From: Streptomyces sp. NBC_00306
GTDB taxonomy: Bacteria; Actinomycetota; Actinomycetes; Streptomycetales; Streptomycetaceae
NCBI RefSeq assembly: GCF_036169555.1
Contig: NZ_CP108032.1
Coordinates: forward strand, 7,502,001-7,566,000
DNA length: 64,000 nt
Reading direction: 5' to 3'
The notes under the pieces were generated by a model. The model searched no databases, was not told the origin of the DNA, and worked only from the letters and a program-made list of their open reading frames with translations. Within the stretch, counting starts at the first letter, position 1. The number at the start of each line of letters is the position of its first letter. Shown here piece after piece: positions 42,760-52,790 of this stretch. Both the position numbers and the translations under genes were made by a program.

Positions 42760-42924
42760 ATGGCCCGCAGTACCGCACGCCCCGTCGTCACGCTCCGGTC
42801 GTCGGCCGGCACCGGCACCACGTATGTGACGCGCAAGAACCGGCTCAACGATCCCGACCGCCTCGTGCTGCGCAAGTTCGACGCGGCAGCGGGAGAGCAC
42901 GTCCTGTTCCGCGAGGAGCGCTGA
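42760..42924 (+). CDS. rpmG: ribosomal protein L33, cysteine-free form
   Basis: 54 aa from ATG 42760 behind AAGGAGG: ARSTARPVVTLRSSAGTGTT, then YVTRKNRLNDPDRLVLRKFD. The two CxxC pairs of zinc-type L33 are absent. It would replace the zinc-bearing copy in 50S subunits when zinc is scarce. It is 112 bp after L36 and 56 bp before L31. Confidence 0.95.
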   Translation: MARSTARPVVTLRSSAGTGTTYVTRKNRLNDPDRLVLRKFDAAAGEHVLFREER

Positions 42925-42980
42925 AAAACGCCGTCCACCGGCTCTCCGCGGCCGGCGGACGGCAGCAGGAAGGACACCGC

Positions 42981-43244
42981 ATGAAGCCTCGTATCCACCC
43001 CGAATCCCGTCCGGTCGTCTTCCGCGACCGTGCCGCCGACGTGGCGTTCCTGACGCGTTCGACCGCCGACTCCGCACGGACGATCCAGTGGGAGGACGGC
43101 AACACGTATCCCCTGATCGACGTGGAGACCTCCTCCGCGAGCCACCCGTTCTATACGGGCACGTCGCGCGTCATGGACACCGCCGGTCGCGTACAGCGCT
43201 TCGAGCGCCGCTACGGGAACAGCGCCGCCGCCCGCCGCGGCTGA
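42981..43244 (+). CDS. rpmE2: ribosomal protein L31 type B, cysteine-free form
   Basis: 87 aa from ATG 42981, behind AGGAAGGA: MKPRIHPESRPVVFRDRAAD, TRSTADSARTIQWEDGNTYP and the conserved SSASHPFYTGTSRVMDTAGR. There is no CxxC, so it is the zinc-independent type B. It is the last of the three zinc-sparing ribosomal genes and is followed by a long terminator hairpin. Confidence 0.95.
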   Translation: MKPRIHPESRPVVFRDRAADVAFLTRSTADSARTIQWEDGNTYPLIDVETSSASHPFYTGTSRVMDTAGRVQRFERRYGNSAAARRG

Positions 43245-43277
43245 GGAGCCGCCGACGCGGGGATGTGAACCGAGAGC

Positions 43278-43321
43278 AAGGCCCCGGTGCCGTGGTCGGC
43301 CGACCATGGCACCGGGGCCTT
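43278..43321 (+). terminator. terminator after the ribosomal protein genes
   Basis: A 44-base inverted repeat with one mismatch (AAGGCCCCGGTGCC ... GGCACCGGGGCCTT outer arms, then TGGTCGG/CCGACCA inner arms), 33 bases after the L31 stop. Confidence 0.87.
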
Positions 43322-43451
43322 CGCCGTCCCTCCCTACGGCCTTGCCGGGGTGACCTACTCGGGAGATGAGTAGCAGCGCTCAGGCGCCGACCGGCCCCCG
43401 CGGCCGACGATGAGGATCTCTTCCCGTCGTCGCGCCTGTGGAGGTCCGCCC

Positions 43452-44147
43452 ATGCTCAGCCGTATCGCCGGGACCGTGGTGCCCGCATTCGGCCGTCTCA
43501 CCGTGACGACGGACCCCGAGGCCCGGCTCGTGCCCGGAAGTGTCGTCGTCGCGAACCACACCTCCCTCGCCGACCCGGCCGTGGTGCTCGCCGCGCTGCA
43601 CCGCCTCGGCGTCGAGCCGGTGGTGCTGGCGACGGCAGGGCTCTGGCGCATCCCGGGACTCGGCCGGGCGCTCACCCGCGAGGGCTTCGTCCCGGTGCAC
43701 CGCAACGGCCCACGGGCGTCCGACGCCCTGGCCGGTGCTGCGGAGGCCCTCGCGGACGGCCGGATCGTCCTCATGTACGGCGAGGGCGGCATCCCGCCCC
43801 GCAAGGGCTCCGGCGAAGCACCTCCGGCGGTCTTCCGTACGGGCGTTGCCCGGCTCGCGCAGCACACCGGAGCTCCGGTGTCGCCGCTCGGTCAGGTGGG
43901 AGCCCGGCGGCTCTCGTCCGGTACCTGGGCGAAGCAGCTCGCGGGCCTGGTCACCGCTCCCGTGCGACGGCCTGCCCTGCATGTCCACGTCGGAGCACCC
44001 CTGCGGCTCACGGGGGACGCGTCCCTGGCGGCGGCGCGTGTGCGCGAGGCTGTGACGGCTGCCTGGCGCACCGCGGCCGGCCATGTCGGTGAGCACTGCC
44101 CGATCGTGCCCGCCGAGGAGACCGCTCGTGAGTCGGTGGCAGCGTGA
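43452..44147 (+). CDS. 1-acyl-sn-glycerol-3-phosphate acyltransferase-like protein
   Basis: 231 aa from ATG 43452 with GGAGGTCC upstream. The PlsC-type HX4D motif is VVANHTSLADPAVV near residue 33. The second block is the GFVPVHRNG stretch and the third LMYGEGGIPPRKGSG, in place of the usual EGTR. It would acylate lysophosphatidate or another lysolipid at the membrane. No membrane span is strong, so it may be peripheral. It stands alone between the ribosomal gene terminator and the nuo operon. The atypical third motif leaves the substrate open. Confidence 0.86.
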   Translation: MLSRIAGTVVPAFGRLTVTTDPEARLVPGSVVVANHTSLADPAVVLAALHRLGVEPVVLATAGLWRIPGLGRALTREGFVPVHRNGPRASDALAGAAEALADGRIVLMYGEGGIPPRKGSGEAPPAVFRTGVARLAQHTGAPVSPLGQVGARRLSSGTWAKQLAGLVTAPVRRPALHVHVGAPLRLTGDASLAAARVREAVTAAWRTAAGHVGEHCPIVPAEETARESVAA

Positions 44148-44228
44148 CACGCCCCCTGCCCGGCGCGGCCCCTGCCGAACGATCCGGGGTGCGGAGCCGG
44201 TTCGCGGTCGGTCGCCGTTCGCGTTCGG

Positions 44229-45664
44229 TCACCGTGTGAGCGGTCCGTCCAGGAGGGCCAGCACCGGTCCACCGATCACTCCCAGCACGACCGAGGCGGC
44301 TGCCGCGGTGCCGGCGACCGTACGGGCCGTGCGGCTTCCCTCGTCGTACGTCTGCCGGCCGCCCTTGGGTGTCCGACGGTCATCGCGGCTGAGCGCGGGG
44401 ACGATCCACCGCAGGTAGTAGAAGACGGATGCCACCGTGTTGATCGCGGCCAGGACGGCGAGCCAGACGTAACCGCCGTCGATGACGGCGCTGAACACCT
44501 CGAGCTTGCCGAGAAAGACGGCCGTGGGCGGGGTGCCGACCAGACCCAGCAGGCAGACGACAAGGCTCACGGACAGCAGCGGTCGTTCACGCGCCAGTCC
44601 GCGGTAGTCGTCGACGGTCGTCCGCCCGGGCAGAGCGCAGACCACGGCGAATGCCCCGAGGTTGGTGACGGTGTAGGCCGCGAGGTAGTACAGCAGCGCC
44701 GGCTGGGCACGGTCGGAGGCGGTCACGACAGCCACCGGCATCAGCAGATAGCCGACCTGACTGATGGTCGAGTACGCCAGAAGCCGCTTGACGTCGCTCT
44801 GGAAGAAGGCCGCGAGGTTGCCCAGGGTCATCGACGCGGCGGCCAGGACGGCGATCAGCGCCGCCCACGGCAGAGGACCGCCCGCCAGGGGCACGGCCCC
44901 GAGGCGGAAAGCGGCGGCGAGTGCACCGATCTTCGGCAGGGTGGCGAGGAGCGCGGCGACCGGTGGACTGCTGCCCTGCACCGCGTCCGGGACCCAGAAG
45001 TGGGCGGGCACCGCACCGGCTTTGAACAGCAGTCCGGCCAGTACGCCCAGTACCCCCGTGGCGAGCAGCGCCTCGGGGGCGTCCTCCAGTGCCGTGGCCA
45101 GGAGGGGGTAGGAGGTCGCGCGGCCGGTGGCGTACACGAGGGTGACGCCGGTGAGCAGGAGAACGCCGAGGAGGGCGCCGACGACGTAGTACTTCAGGGC
45201 CGCTTCGGTGCCGGGGCCGTCCTTGCGGAACCCGGCAAGGGTGTACGTGGGGATGGAGGCGAGCAGGTAGGCGGCGGCGAGGAGCAGCAGATCCTGGGCC
45301 GCTGCCAGCATCACCGCGCCCAGCAGGGCGAGTTGGAGCAGCACGTAGAACTCGGCCTCGCGCCGGTCGGCGTGCAGGGGGCGCAGGCTCAGGGCGAGGA
45401 CGATCAGACCACCGCCGAGGATGACGACGCGGCAGGCGCCGGTGAGCGGGTCGACGGCGAACGAGTCGCCGAAGACGGCGGTCGGGCTTCCGGAGGCCGC
45501 GACCGCGGCTGCGACGATGCCCGCGGTGCAGACGGCCCCGGCGACTGCACCGACGATCCACTGGCGGGAGCGGGGCAGCCAGGCCCCCAGCAGCAGGCCG
45601 AGCACGGCCCCGGCGGCCAGGAGGATCTCGGGGAGGATCGCGACGGGATTTTCGTTCATCTCCG

Positions 45665-45668
<4 letters not shown>
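44229..45668 (-). CDS. nuoN: NADH-quinone oxidoreductase-like subunit N
   Basis: 479 aa, about 13-14 membrane spans. It has the Nuo/Mrp antiporter core: KYYVVGALLGVLLLTGVTLV with the conserved Lys, LLFKAGAVPAHFWVPDAVQG, and LLAYSTISQVGYLLMPVAVV. The ATG at 45668 overlaps the nuoM stop by four bases. It is the last gene of the operon. As a proton-translocating arm it would need quinone-reduction modules; those for NADH are missing here. Confidence 0.92.
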
Positions 45669-47170
<1,502 letters not shown>

Positions 47171-47177
47171 CGGGGAC

Positions 47178-49073
47178 CTACTTCACGAGGACGAGCACGA
47201 GGGCAAGGACGGTGAAGGCCGCGACGGCCTGTGCGAGGTACTGGTGCAGCAGGCCCGTCTGGGGCCGTCGCGCGAGACGGCCCAGCGCACGCCCGGCCGA
47301 AGCGACGGCGGACACCGAACCGCCGACCCCCGCCTCCAGCCGCTGATCGGACCAGCGGGCCAGGTCCAGCGCCCCGCGGCCCGCGCCGCGCACGGCCGCG
47401 TCCAGGACACGGTCGTCGAACCGCGCGGCGGTCCGGGCGAGGGCGAACACCGGCCGTACCAGCAGTAGATGGGCGGCCTTCTCCAGCTTCAGCCAGCCGC
47501 CGAGGAAGCCCGGTGACCCCGGGCCGCCGGGGCCCGGGGCCCGGGTGGGAAGCGGTGCCTTCCGGGACGCCCACGCCCAGGCGGCCGACGCCGCGGCGAC
47601 AGCGAGGGCACCGGAGAGCATCCACTCCCACAGGTGCGGGGCGGGCTCGGACCCCGCACCCAGTACCCGGGACACCGCGGCGCGCGCCGGGTCGAACGCC
47701 AACGGGCTCAGCAGGGCACAGGCCAGGGCGAGCACGGCCAGGGGCGGCAGTACCCGCCCGGGAACCTGCCGGGTGCCGCGCCCCTCGCTGTCGAGACCGT
47801 GGTCGTCCGTCCGCGCCGGCTGCCAGACGAACCACACCGCTCGGGCGCTGTACAGGGCGGACACCACCGCGGCCGTCAGCCCCGCCGCGTACAGCCAGGG
47901 TGAGGTCTCCAGCGCTGCCGCCAGCACCACGTCCTTCGTCGCCCACAGCGACAACGGCGGCAGCCCGGCGAGGGTGCACGCGCCGACGGTGAACAGCACG
48001 CCGGCAACCCGGTACCGCCGGGCCGCGCCGCGCAGTCCTGGCAGCGCCTTGGTGCCCAGCGCGGTCAGCCACGCTCCGGCGATGAGGAACAGCAGGCTCT
48101 TGGCGGCCGCGTGCGCGATCAGCTGGAGGGTGCCGCCCGTGATCCCTCCGGCTCCCGCGGCCAGCACCATGAAGCCGATCTGGGCACAACTGGAGGCGGC
48201 GAGCAGTTGCTTGAGGTCGTTCTGCACCAGCGCCACCAGGCCCAGCGCGATCGCGGTGAGCGCTCCCGTCCACGCGACCACGTGGGTGCCCCAGCCGGAC
48301 GCCTCCAGCAGAGGGCTCGTACGCAGCAGCAGATACGCACCGGCGACGACCATGGTGGCGGAGTGCAGCAGGGCGGAGACGGGGCTCGGACCGGCCATGG
48401 CGCGGGAGAGCCAGAAACTGAACGGCAGTTGGGCGGACTTGCCGAACGCCGCGGCGATCAGCCCGGCGCAGATCAGGGAGCGCCACGGGTCCGCCGCCTC
48501 CGCCAGGCCGTCCAGGGCGACCGTGCCGGTGGGGCCCGCGGCGAGTGCGGCGCCGGCGGCGAGGTAGAGACCGAGATCGGCGGTGCGCGTGGTGAGAAAG
48601 GCGGTGTCGGCGGCGCCGACGCGCTCGCTGTCGCGCCACCAGTAGCCGATCAGTGCCCAGGAGGTGGCGCCCATGACCTCCCAGCCCATCAGCAGCACCG
48701 GCAGGGTGGCGGCGGTGACCGTGACGAGCATGCTTCCGGCGAAGAGCAGCATGAGACCGTAGAAGCGGGCGCGCGCCTGGTCGGGTCCGAACTCGGCCGC
48801 ACTGAAGGCCAGGACGAGCAAGGTGACGGCCGCGACGGTGACGGCGAGGAGACCGGACAGCCCGTCGACGGTCAGTTCGGCGGGCAGGCCGGACAGGAAG
48901 GGCGCACGGACGGACGGCTGTGTGCGGGCCACGGCCACCGCGAGCCCCACGGTCACGAGCATCGTGGTCACGGCGGTGACGGCCGCCGCCCGGTCGGCAC
49001 GGCGGCCGGTCACCAGCAGGAGGCTTCCCGCTCCCAGGGGCAGGGCGATGAGCGCCCACAGCACGCCGCTCAC
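47178..49073 (-). CDS. nuoL: NADH-quinone oxidoreductase-like subunit L
   Basis: 631 aa from GTG 49073. The conserved segments are MGWEVMGATSWALIGYWWRD, AAFGKSAQLPFSFWLSRAMA, GPSPVSALLHSATMVVAGAY and VQNDLKQLLAASSCAQIGFM. The C-terminal third carries an amphipathic-rich stretch and a last hydrophobic helix, as expected for the long lateral helix of NuoL, though the linker is Gly/Pro-rich. The start overlaps the nuoK stop by four bases. It is the distal proton-pumping subunit. Confidence 0.93.
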   Translation of the reverse strand: MSGVLWALIALPLGAGSLLLVTGRRADRAAAVTAVTTMLVTVGLAVAVARTQPSVRAPFLSGLPAELTVDGLSGLLAVTVAAVTLLVLAFSAAEFGPDQARARFYGLMLLFAGSMLVTVTAATLPVLLMGWEVMGATSWALIGYWWRDSERVGAADTAFLTTRTADLGLYLAAGAALAAGPTGTVALDGLAEAADPWRSLICAGLIAAAFGKSAQLPFSFWLSRAMAGPSPVSALLHSATMVVAGAYLLLRTSPLLEASGWGTHVVAWTGALTAIALGLVALVQNDLKQLLAASSCAQIGFMVLAAGAGGITGGTLQLIAHAAAKSLLFLIAGAWLTALGTKALPGLRGAARRYRVAGVLFTVGACTLAGLPPLSLWATKDVVLAAALETSPWLYAAGLTAAVVSALYSARAVWFVWQPARTDDHGLDSEGRGTRQVPGRVLPPLAVLALACALLSPLAFDPARAAVSRVLGAGSEPAPHLWEWMLSGALAVAAASAAWAWASRKAPLPTRAPGPGGPGSPGFLGGWLKLEKAAHLLLVRPVFALARTAARFDDRVLDAAVRGAGRGALDLARWSDQRLEAGVGGSVSAVASAGRALGRLARRPQTGLLHQYLAQAVAAFTVLALVLVLVK

Positions 49074-49375
49074 TCCTTCAGCTCCGCGGCCATGTCGGTC
49101 ATGTCGACCTCGCGGTCACGGAACAGGGCGGTGACGATCGCGAAACCGATCGCCATCTCCAGCGCCATGGCGGTCACCGCGACGATGACGACGACCTGTC
49201 CGTCCGCACGGCCCGGCGCGATGTGGTACCAGACGCCGGCCGCGGCGACGATGACGCCACCGAGCATCAGCTCCAGCCCCATCATCAGCATGACGATCGA
49301 CTGCTGCGTCAGAGCGCCGAACAGGCCCGTGCACCACAGGGCCGCGGCCAGCAGCAGGACGGCTTCGAGGCTCAC
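49070..49375 (-). CDS. nuoK: NADH-quinone oxidoreductase-like subunit K
   Basis: 101 aa from GTG 49375, three membrane spans: VLLLAAALWCTGLFGALTQQ, SIVMLMMGLELMLGGVIVAA with the membrane Glu typical of NuoK, and MALEMAIGFAIVTALFRDRE with the second Glu. It overlaps nuoL downstream and nuoJ upstream by four bases, so expression is tightly coupled. Confidence 0.93.
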   Translation of the reverse strand: MSLEAVLLLAAALWCTGLFGALTQQSIVMLMMGLELMLGGVIVAAAGVWYHIAPGRADGQVVVIVAVTAMALEMAIGFAIVTALFRDREVDMTDMAAELKE

Positions 49376-49935
49376 CGGCCCACCCCTCCCCGCACCGGGT
49401 CGTCGGGGCGCCGCGCGTCGAGGCCGTCGCCGAGACGGTCGTAGCGGCCGCGGCGGGTGGCCAGCACCACGCTGGAGACGATCGTCGCGAACAGTGCCAT
49501 CCCCAGGGTCATCATCGTCAGCATCTGAGGACCCATCAGGGACAGTCCCAGGTCCATGGTCACGTCCCGCGGCGGTCGTCCCTTGCGCGCGGGCCACGGC
49601 GCCAGGAGGATCCCGGCCGCCAGGAGGACGAAGAGCGCGGTGCACAGGACCGCGGAGCCCTTGGCGTTGTGCATCATGGTCATCGGCATCAGACCGGCCG
49701 GATTCATCATGTACATGATCATGAAGACGGCCATGACGGCCATCTCGATCGTCATCATCAAGGCGATGACGATGCCCAGGTAGTTCAGACCCAGCAGGAC
49801 GACCACGCCCGCCACCGCGAGCAGCGAGGCCAGCAGTGAGAACGTCGCCCGGGCCATGGAGTCGACGACGAAGACCATCACCCCCGCGGCGACGGCGAGG
49901 ACGGCCAGGACGAAGAAGACGACATCACTCACCAC
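49372..49935 (-). CDS. nuoJ: NADH-quinone oxidoreductase-like subunit J
   Basis: 187 aa with five spans; the start is GTG 49935 or the adjoining GTG 49932. Characteristic is LLGLNYLGIVIALMMTIEMA, in the third helix. A Met-rich segment (MIMYMMNPAGLMPMTMMHNA) is unusual. The C-terminus is polar. It overlaps nuoK by four bases and lies 19 bases after nuoH. Confidence 0.9.
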   Translation of the reverse strand: MVSDVVFFVLAVLAVAAGVMVFVVDSMARATFSLLASLLAVAGVVVLLGLNYLGIVIALMMTIEMAVMAVFMIMYMMNPAGLMPMTMMHNAKGSAVLCTALFVLLAAGILLAPWPARKGRPPRDVTMDLGLSLMGPQMLTMMTLGMALFATIVSSVVLATRRGRYDRLGDGLDARRPDDPVRGGVGR

Positions 49936-49954
49936 GGACAGGTCCCTTCCACGG

Positions 49955-50872
49955 TCATCGGCCGAGCACCACCAGGGCCACCACCAGGGCCTGGAGGACG
50001 GCCAGCGGTGTCAGCACCACCCAGGCCACTTCCATGTAGCGGTCCATGCGCAGCACCGGCAGCCGGCGGCGTGCCCACATCAGGACGGCGAGGACGGCCG
50101 CGGTCTTGACCAGGGTCCAGGCCCAGCCCGGCAGCCACGGCCCGTGGCCGCCGCCGAGGAACAGCGGAACGGCTGCGGCCGCGGCCACCGTGAGCAGCAG
50201 TCGGCGCCCGCCGAGGAAGAGCACCCGTTCCACACCGGACAGTTCGGCCGCGGCCCCGCCCGCCGCGTCGCTGCCGACGGGCTGGTCGAAAGGGCCCCAG
50301 AAGGCCATCGCCAGCGCGCTCGCCAGATAGATGACGAACGCGACCGGCATCCACACCGCGAACCAGAGCCCGCCCTGCGCGTCGACGACCGCGCCGACAC
50401 GCAGCGACTCCGCTCCCAGCGCGGCGGTCGTGATGGCCAGCATGTGAGGGATCTCGTACGCCAGGCCCTGAGCGAGGAACCGGTAGCCGCCGATCATCGA
50501 CAGGGCCGAGTTCGGCCCCCAGCCCGCCAGCCATACCGCCGCCCAGGCGAGGGCCTCCATCGCGTTGAACCACACGATTCCGTCGGGGAGATCACTCACC
50601 GCCGTGAAGCCCAGCGGCACCACGACCCCGGCGAGGACCGCGGCCACCGGCAGCAGTGTCACGCCGACGCGCAGCAGCAGGTGGTCCGAGGCATTCGTCG
50701 TACGGCGCTGCTGCACCAGCAGCCGCAGAACCTCACGCCCGGGCAGCCCCGCGCGCCGCGTGCCGCCGGGCCCCGTCCCCAGCGCGGCATCCGCGGTCGC
50801 CGCGCACACCGCGGCGAGCACCAGGACGCCGGGCAGGACGAGGACGGACCACGGAGAGGTGGCGTCAGTCAT
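49955..50872 (-). CDS. nuoH: NADH-quinone oxidoreductase-like subunit H
   Basis: 305 aa, shorter than common NuoH (about 320-450), with about eight spans. Recognisable parts are LAYEIPHMLAITTAALGAES, the conserved quinone-site block, and MAFWGPFDQPVGSDAAGG, then MDRYMEVAWVVLTPLAVLQA. The start overlaps the histidine-rich upstream gene by eight bases. It would anchor the quinone-reduction module, which here could be the unusual protein encoded just upstream. Confidence 0.9.
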   Translation of the reverse strand: MTDATSPWSVLVLPGVLVLAAVCAATADAALGTGPGGTRRAGLPGREVLRLLVQQRRTTNASDHLLLRVGVTLLPVAAVLAGVVVPLGFTAVSDLPDGIVWFNAMEALAWAAVWLAGWGPNSALSMIGGYRFLAQGLAYEIPHMLAITTAALGAESLRVGAVVDAQGGLWFAVWMPVAFVIYLASALAMAFWGPFDQPVGSDAAGGAAAELSGVERVLFLGGRRLLLTVAAAAAVPLFLGGGHGPWLPGWAWTLVKTAAVLAVLMWARRRLPVLRMDRYMEVAWVVLTPLAVLQALVVALVVLGR

Positions 50873-52211
50873 GGGCCACCGTCACCGCCACGGGAGCCTG
50901 GGCGAGTTCATCGAGATCGGGGTCGAGACTGGCCACGGTGAGCCGGGCACTCGCGAACTCCGCACCCACCAGGAGTGGGGGGAGTACGTCGAGCAGGGCC
51001 TGCGACGGCGGCAGCGGGCCGCCGAGAGCCCCGCGCGGCCCGGCCAGGTCCGAACCGCGAAGGAGCGCGGTCTCCTCGCACATCGCGGCGGCGCGAGCCG
51101 CTTCGTCCAGCCAGACGTTCAGGCGGTCCCAGACATCCCCGCCGGCTGTCAGCGCCGGGCCCGAGACGCCTGCCGACGCGGCCGTCCGCGCGTCCAGCAC
51201 ACCCACTCCTCGGGTCAGCCATCGAAGGGTCCGCGAACGGCCGACCCTCCGCACCAACGGCGAGACCGCCGCCACGAGAGCCTTCGCCGGGGCGCCCTCC
51301 AGCGCCGTGTCCCGTGCGGCCCGGGCCTGTTGCGCCTGCGCCGGCCATCCGGCCACCGCCAACAGGCGGCCCACGCTGTCGAGATGTGCCGCACACAGCC
51401 GTCGTGCCGCCGGTCCGCGCGGTACCTCCTCACCCGCCGCGGCCCGCAGCCACGGCTCGTCCCAGAACGGCCACCCCTCGCCGGCCCGAGCGGCGATCTG
51501 CTCGACGTGTACGCGCTGTACCACGTCACCCTGGAGGGCGAGGCGGAGCACCAGACCCGCGGGCCAGTCCAACAGAGCGGGTCCCAGCGGGAGATGGAGC
51601 TGATCGAGCCGCAGCCCGTCGCGGTCGTCGGCGCGGTCGGCCATGGGCAGCCCGGAGACCTGCATCAACATGTCGTGACCCTCGTGCCCGCCGTGGGCTG
51701 TGCGGTCGCGGTGTCCGCCGTGTCCGCCGTGACCTTCGGGATCGCCGTGTCCCTCGTGTCCGCCGTGACCTTCGTGCGTCTCGTGCGCGCCGTGACGTGC
51801 CCCGTGCGCGCCGTGCCCCTCATGGGAGGTGTGCGGCGCGGCCCCGTGCAGGTGGTCCTCCGGCCGCGCACCGGGGCGGAGGAGCGGAGGACTGCCGGCC
51901 GCCGGGCGCAGCAGCGCGGCCGCGCCCGCGTCGAGGCCGCGCGCGATCTGTTCGGGAGAGACGATGACGATGCGGGCCCGCGGGGCGGGCATCGCGCGCC
52001 ACAGCCCCTCGCACCAGTCCATCCGCGCGGGATCGGGACGGCCGACCAGGACGAGGAGGTTCGCCGTCGCCGGGCCGGCGGCCAACGGCCAGCCCCGGGA
52101 GCGCAGTTCGCGCTCCAGGAGCACTCGGGCCTCCGTCGCACCCGGGCAGACCGCCGGCAGGACGGCGGGCCGGGCCAGTGCGGCCCGCAGGATCCGCTTC
52201 CTCAGGTCCAT
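50865..52211 (-). CDS. histidine-rich protein resembling degenerate NuoB plus NuoD, within the partial nuo operon
   Basis: 448 aa from ATG 52211, overlapping nuoA by ten bases. Residues 40-110 follow the outline of NuoB (TANLLVLVGRPDPARMDWCE, then LWRAMPAPRARIVIV) but the Cys cluster ligands are not there. Residues 120-180 are a His/Gly tract (GHGAHGARHGAHETHEGHGG). From 185, LDQLHLPLGPALLDWPAGLV and LRLALQGDVVQRVHVEQ recall NuoD, as does AHLDSVGRLLAVAGWP. Position between nuoA and nuoH is exactly where nuoBCD would lie. The homology is my reading by eye and may be wrong. Confidence 0.68.
   Translation of the reverse strand: MDLRKRILRAALARPAVLPAVCPGATEARVLLERELRSRGWPLAAGPATANLLVLVGRPDPARMDWCEGLWRAMPAPRARIVIVSPEQIARGLDAGAAALLRPAAGSPPLLRPGARPEDHLHGAAPHTSHEGHGAHGARHGAHETHEGHGGHEGHGDPEGHGGHGGHRDRTAHGGHEGHDMLMQVSGLPMADRADDRDGLRLDQLHLPLGPALLDWPAGLVLRLALQGDVVQRVHVEQIAARAGEGWPFWDEPWLRAAAGEEVPRGPAARRLCAAHLDSVGRLLAVAGWPAQAQQARAARDTALEGAPAKALVAAVSPLVRRVGRSRTLRWLTRGVGVLDARTAASAGVSGPALTAGGDVWDRLNVWLDEAARAAAMCEETALLRGSDLAGPRGALGGPLPPSQALLDVLPPLLVGAEFASARLTVASLDPDLDELAQAPVAVTVAHD
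51672..51854 (-). repeat. His/Gly-encoding low-complexity repeat inside the NuoB/NuoD-like gene
   Basis: Residues 120-180 contain about 23 histidines in GHEGHG, GGHGGH and similar units; the DNA shows related short tandem units. It is likely a metal-binding or length-variable linker. Confidence 0.8.
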
Positions 52212-52561
52212 CGCAGGGCGCCTTCCCGCCATGCGTAGCCCACCGCGGCCAGGAGGATGCCCAGGAAGAGGAACATCTCCACCACGGCGGTGACGCCGAC
52301 CTCCCCGACGACGAGCGTCCACGGGTACATGAACAGCATCTCCATGTCGAAGGCGAGAAAGATCATCGTCACCGGGTACCAGCGCACATGGAAGCGGGAG
52401 AAGGGGTGCTCCTGCGGACTCAGGCCTCCGCTGAACGGCATCGCGTCCGTCAAGGGTTCCGGTACGACCCGCAGGACACCGCCGATCGCGTACACGACCG
52501 CGATTCCCGCCGAGGCCACCCCCAGCAGGAGGAGCACCGGAAGCCAGTCCGCACCCGCCAT
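52202..52561 (-). CDS. nuoA: NADH-quinone oxidoreductase-like subunit A
   Basis: 119 aa with three spans. The NuoA hallmark is present: PFSRFHVRWYPVTMIFLAFD followed by MEMLFMYPWTLV, with the paired acidic residues. It is the first gene of the operon; the ATG is 52561. The 229 bases upstream, to the copA stop, hold a TATAAG (52731-52726 on this strand) that could be a -10, but I find no good -35. Confidence 0.92.
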   Translation of the reverse strand: MAGADWLPVLLLLGVASAGIAVVYAIGGVLRVVPEPLTDAMPFSGGLSPQEHPFSRFHVRWYPVTMIFLAFDMEMLFMYPWTLVVGEVGVTAVVEMFLFLGILLAAVGYAWREGALRWT

Positions 52562-52790
52562 CAGTCCGCCCCTCCCGCGCTCGCCTCACCGTCGCCGCGG
52601 CCGGCGGCGAGCCGGCACACGGACCGCCGTGCGCCGGTGTGGACGCAACTCCCCGGAGCATCCCCGGACGGTCCCCGGAGAGCGCCGAGGCGAACTCTTC
52701 GCGGCGCAGGGGCGGTCGGCGCGAGCTTATACGGGCAGGGGGTATGGGGGAGGGAGATCGGGTACGACGGCGATTCCTCGCGGGCCGGCA

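Noticed and set aside
51672..51854. Possible CRISPR or minisatellite
   Set aside because: The repeats are inside a coding frame and encode a His/Gly tract; there are no equal-length spacers.
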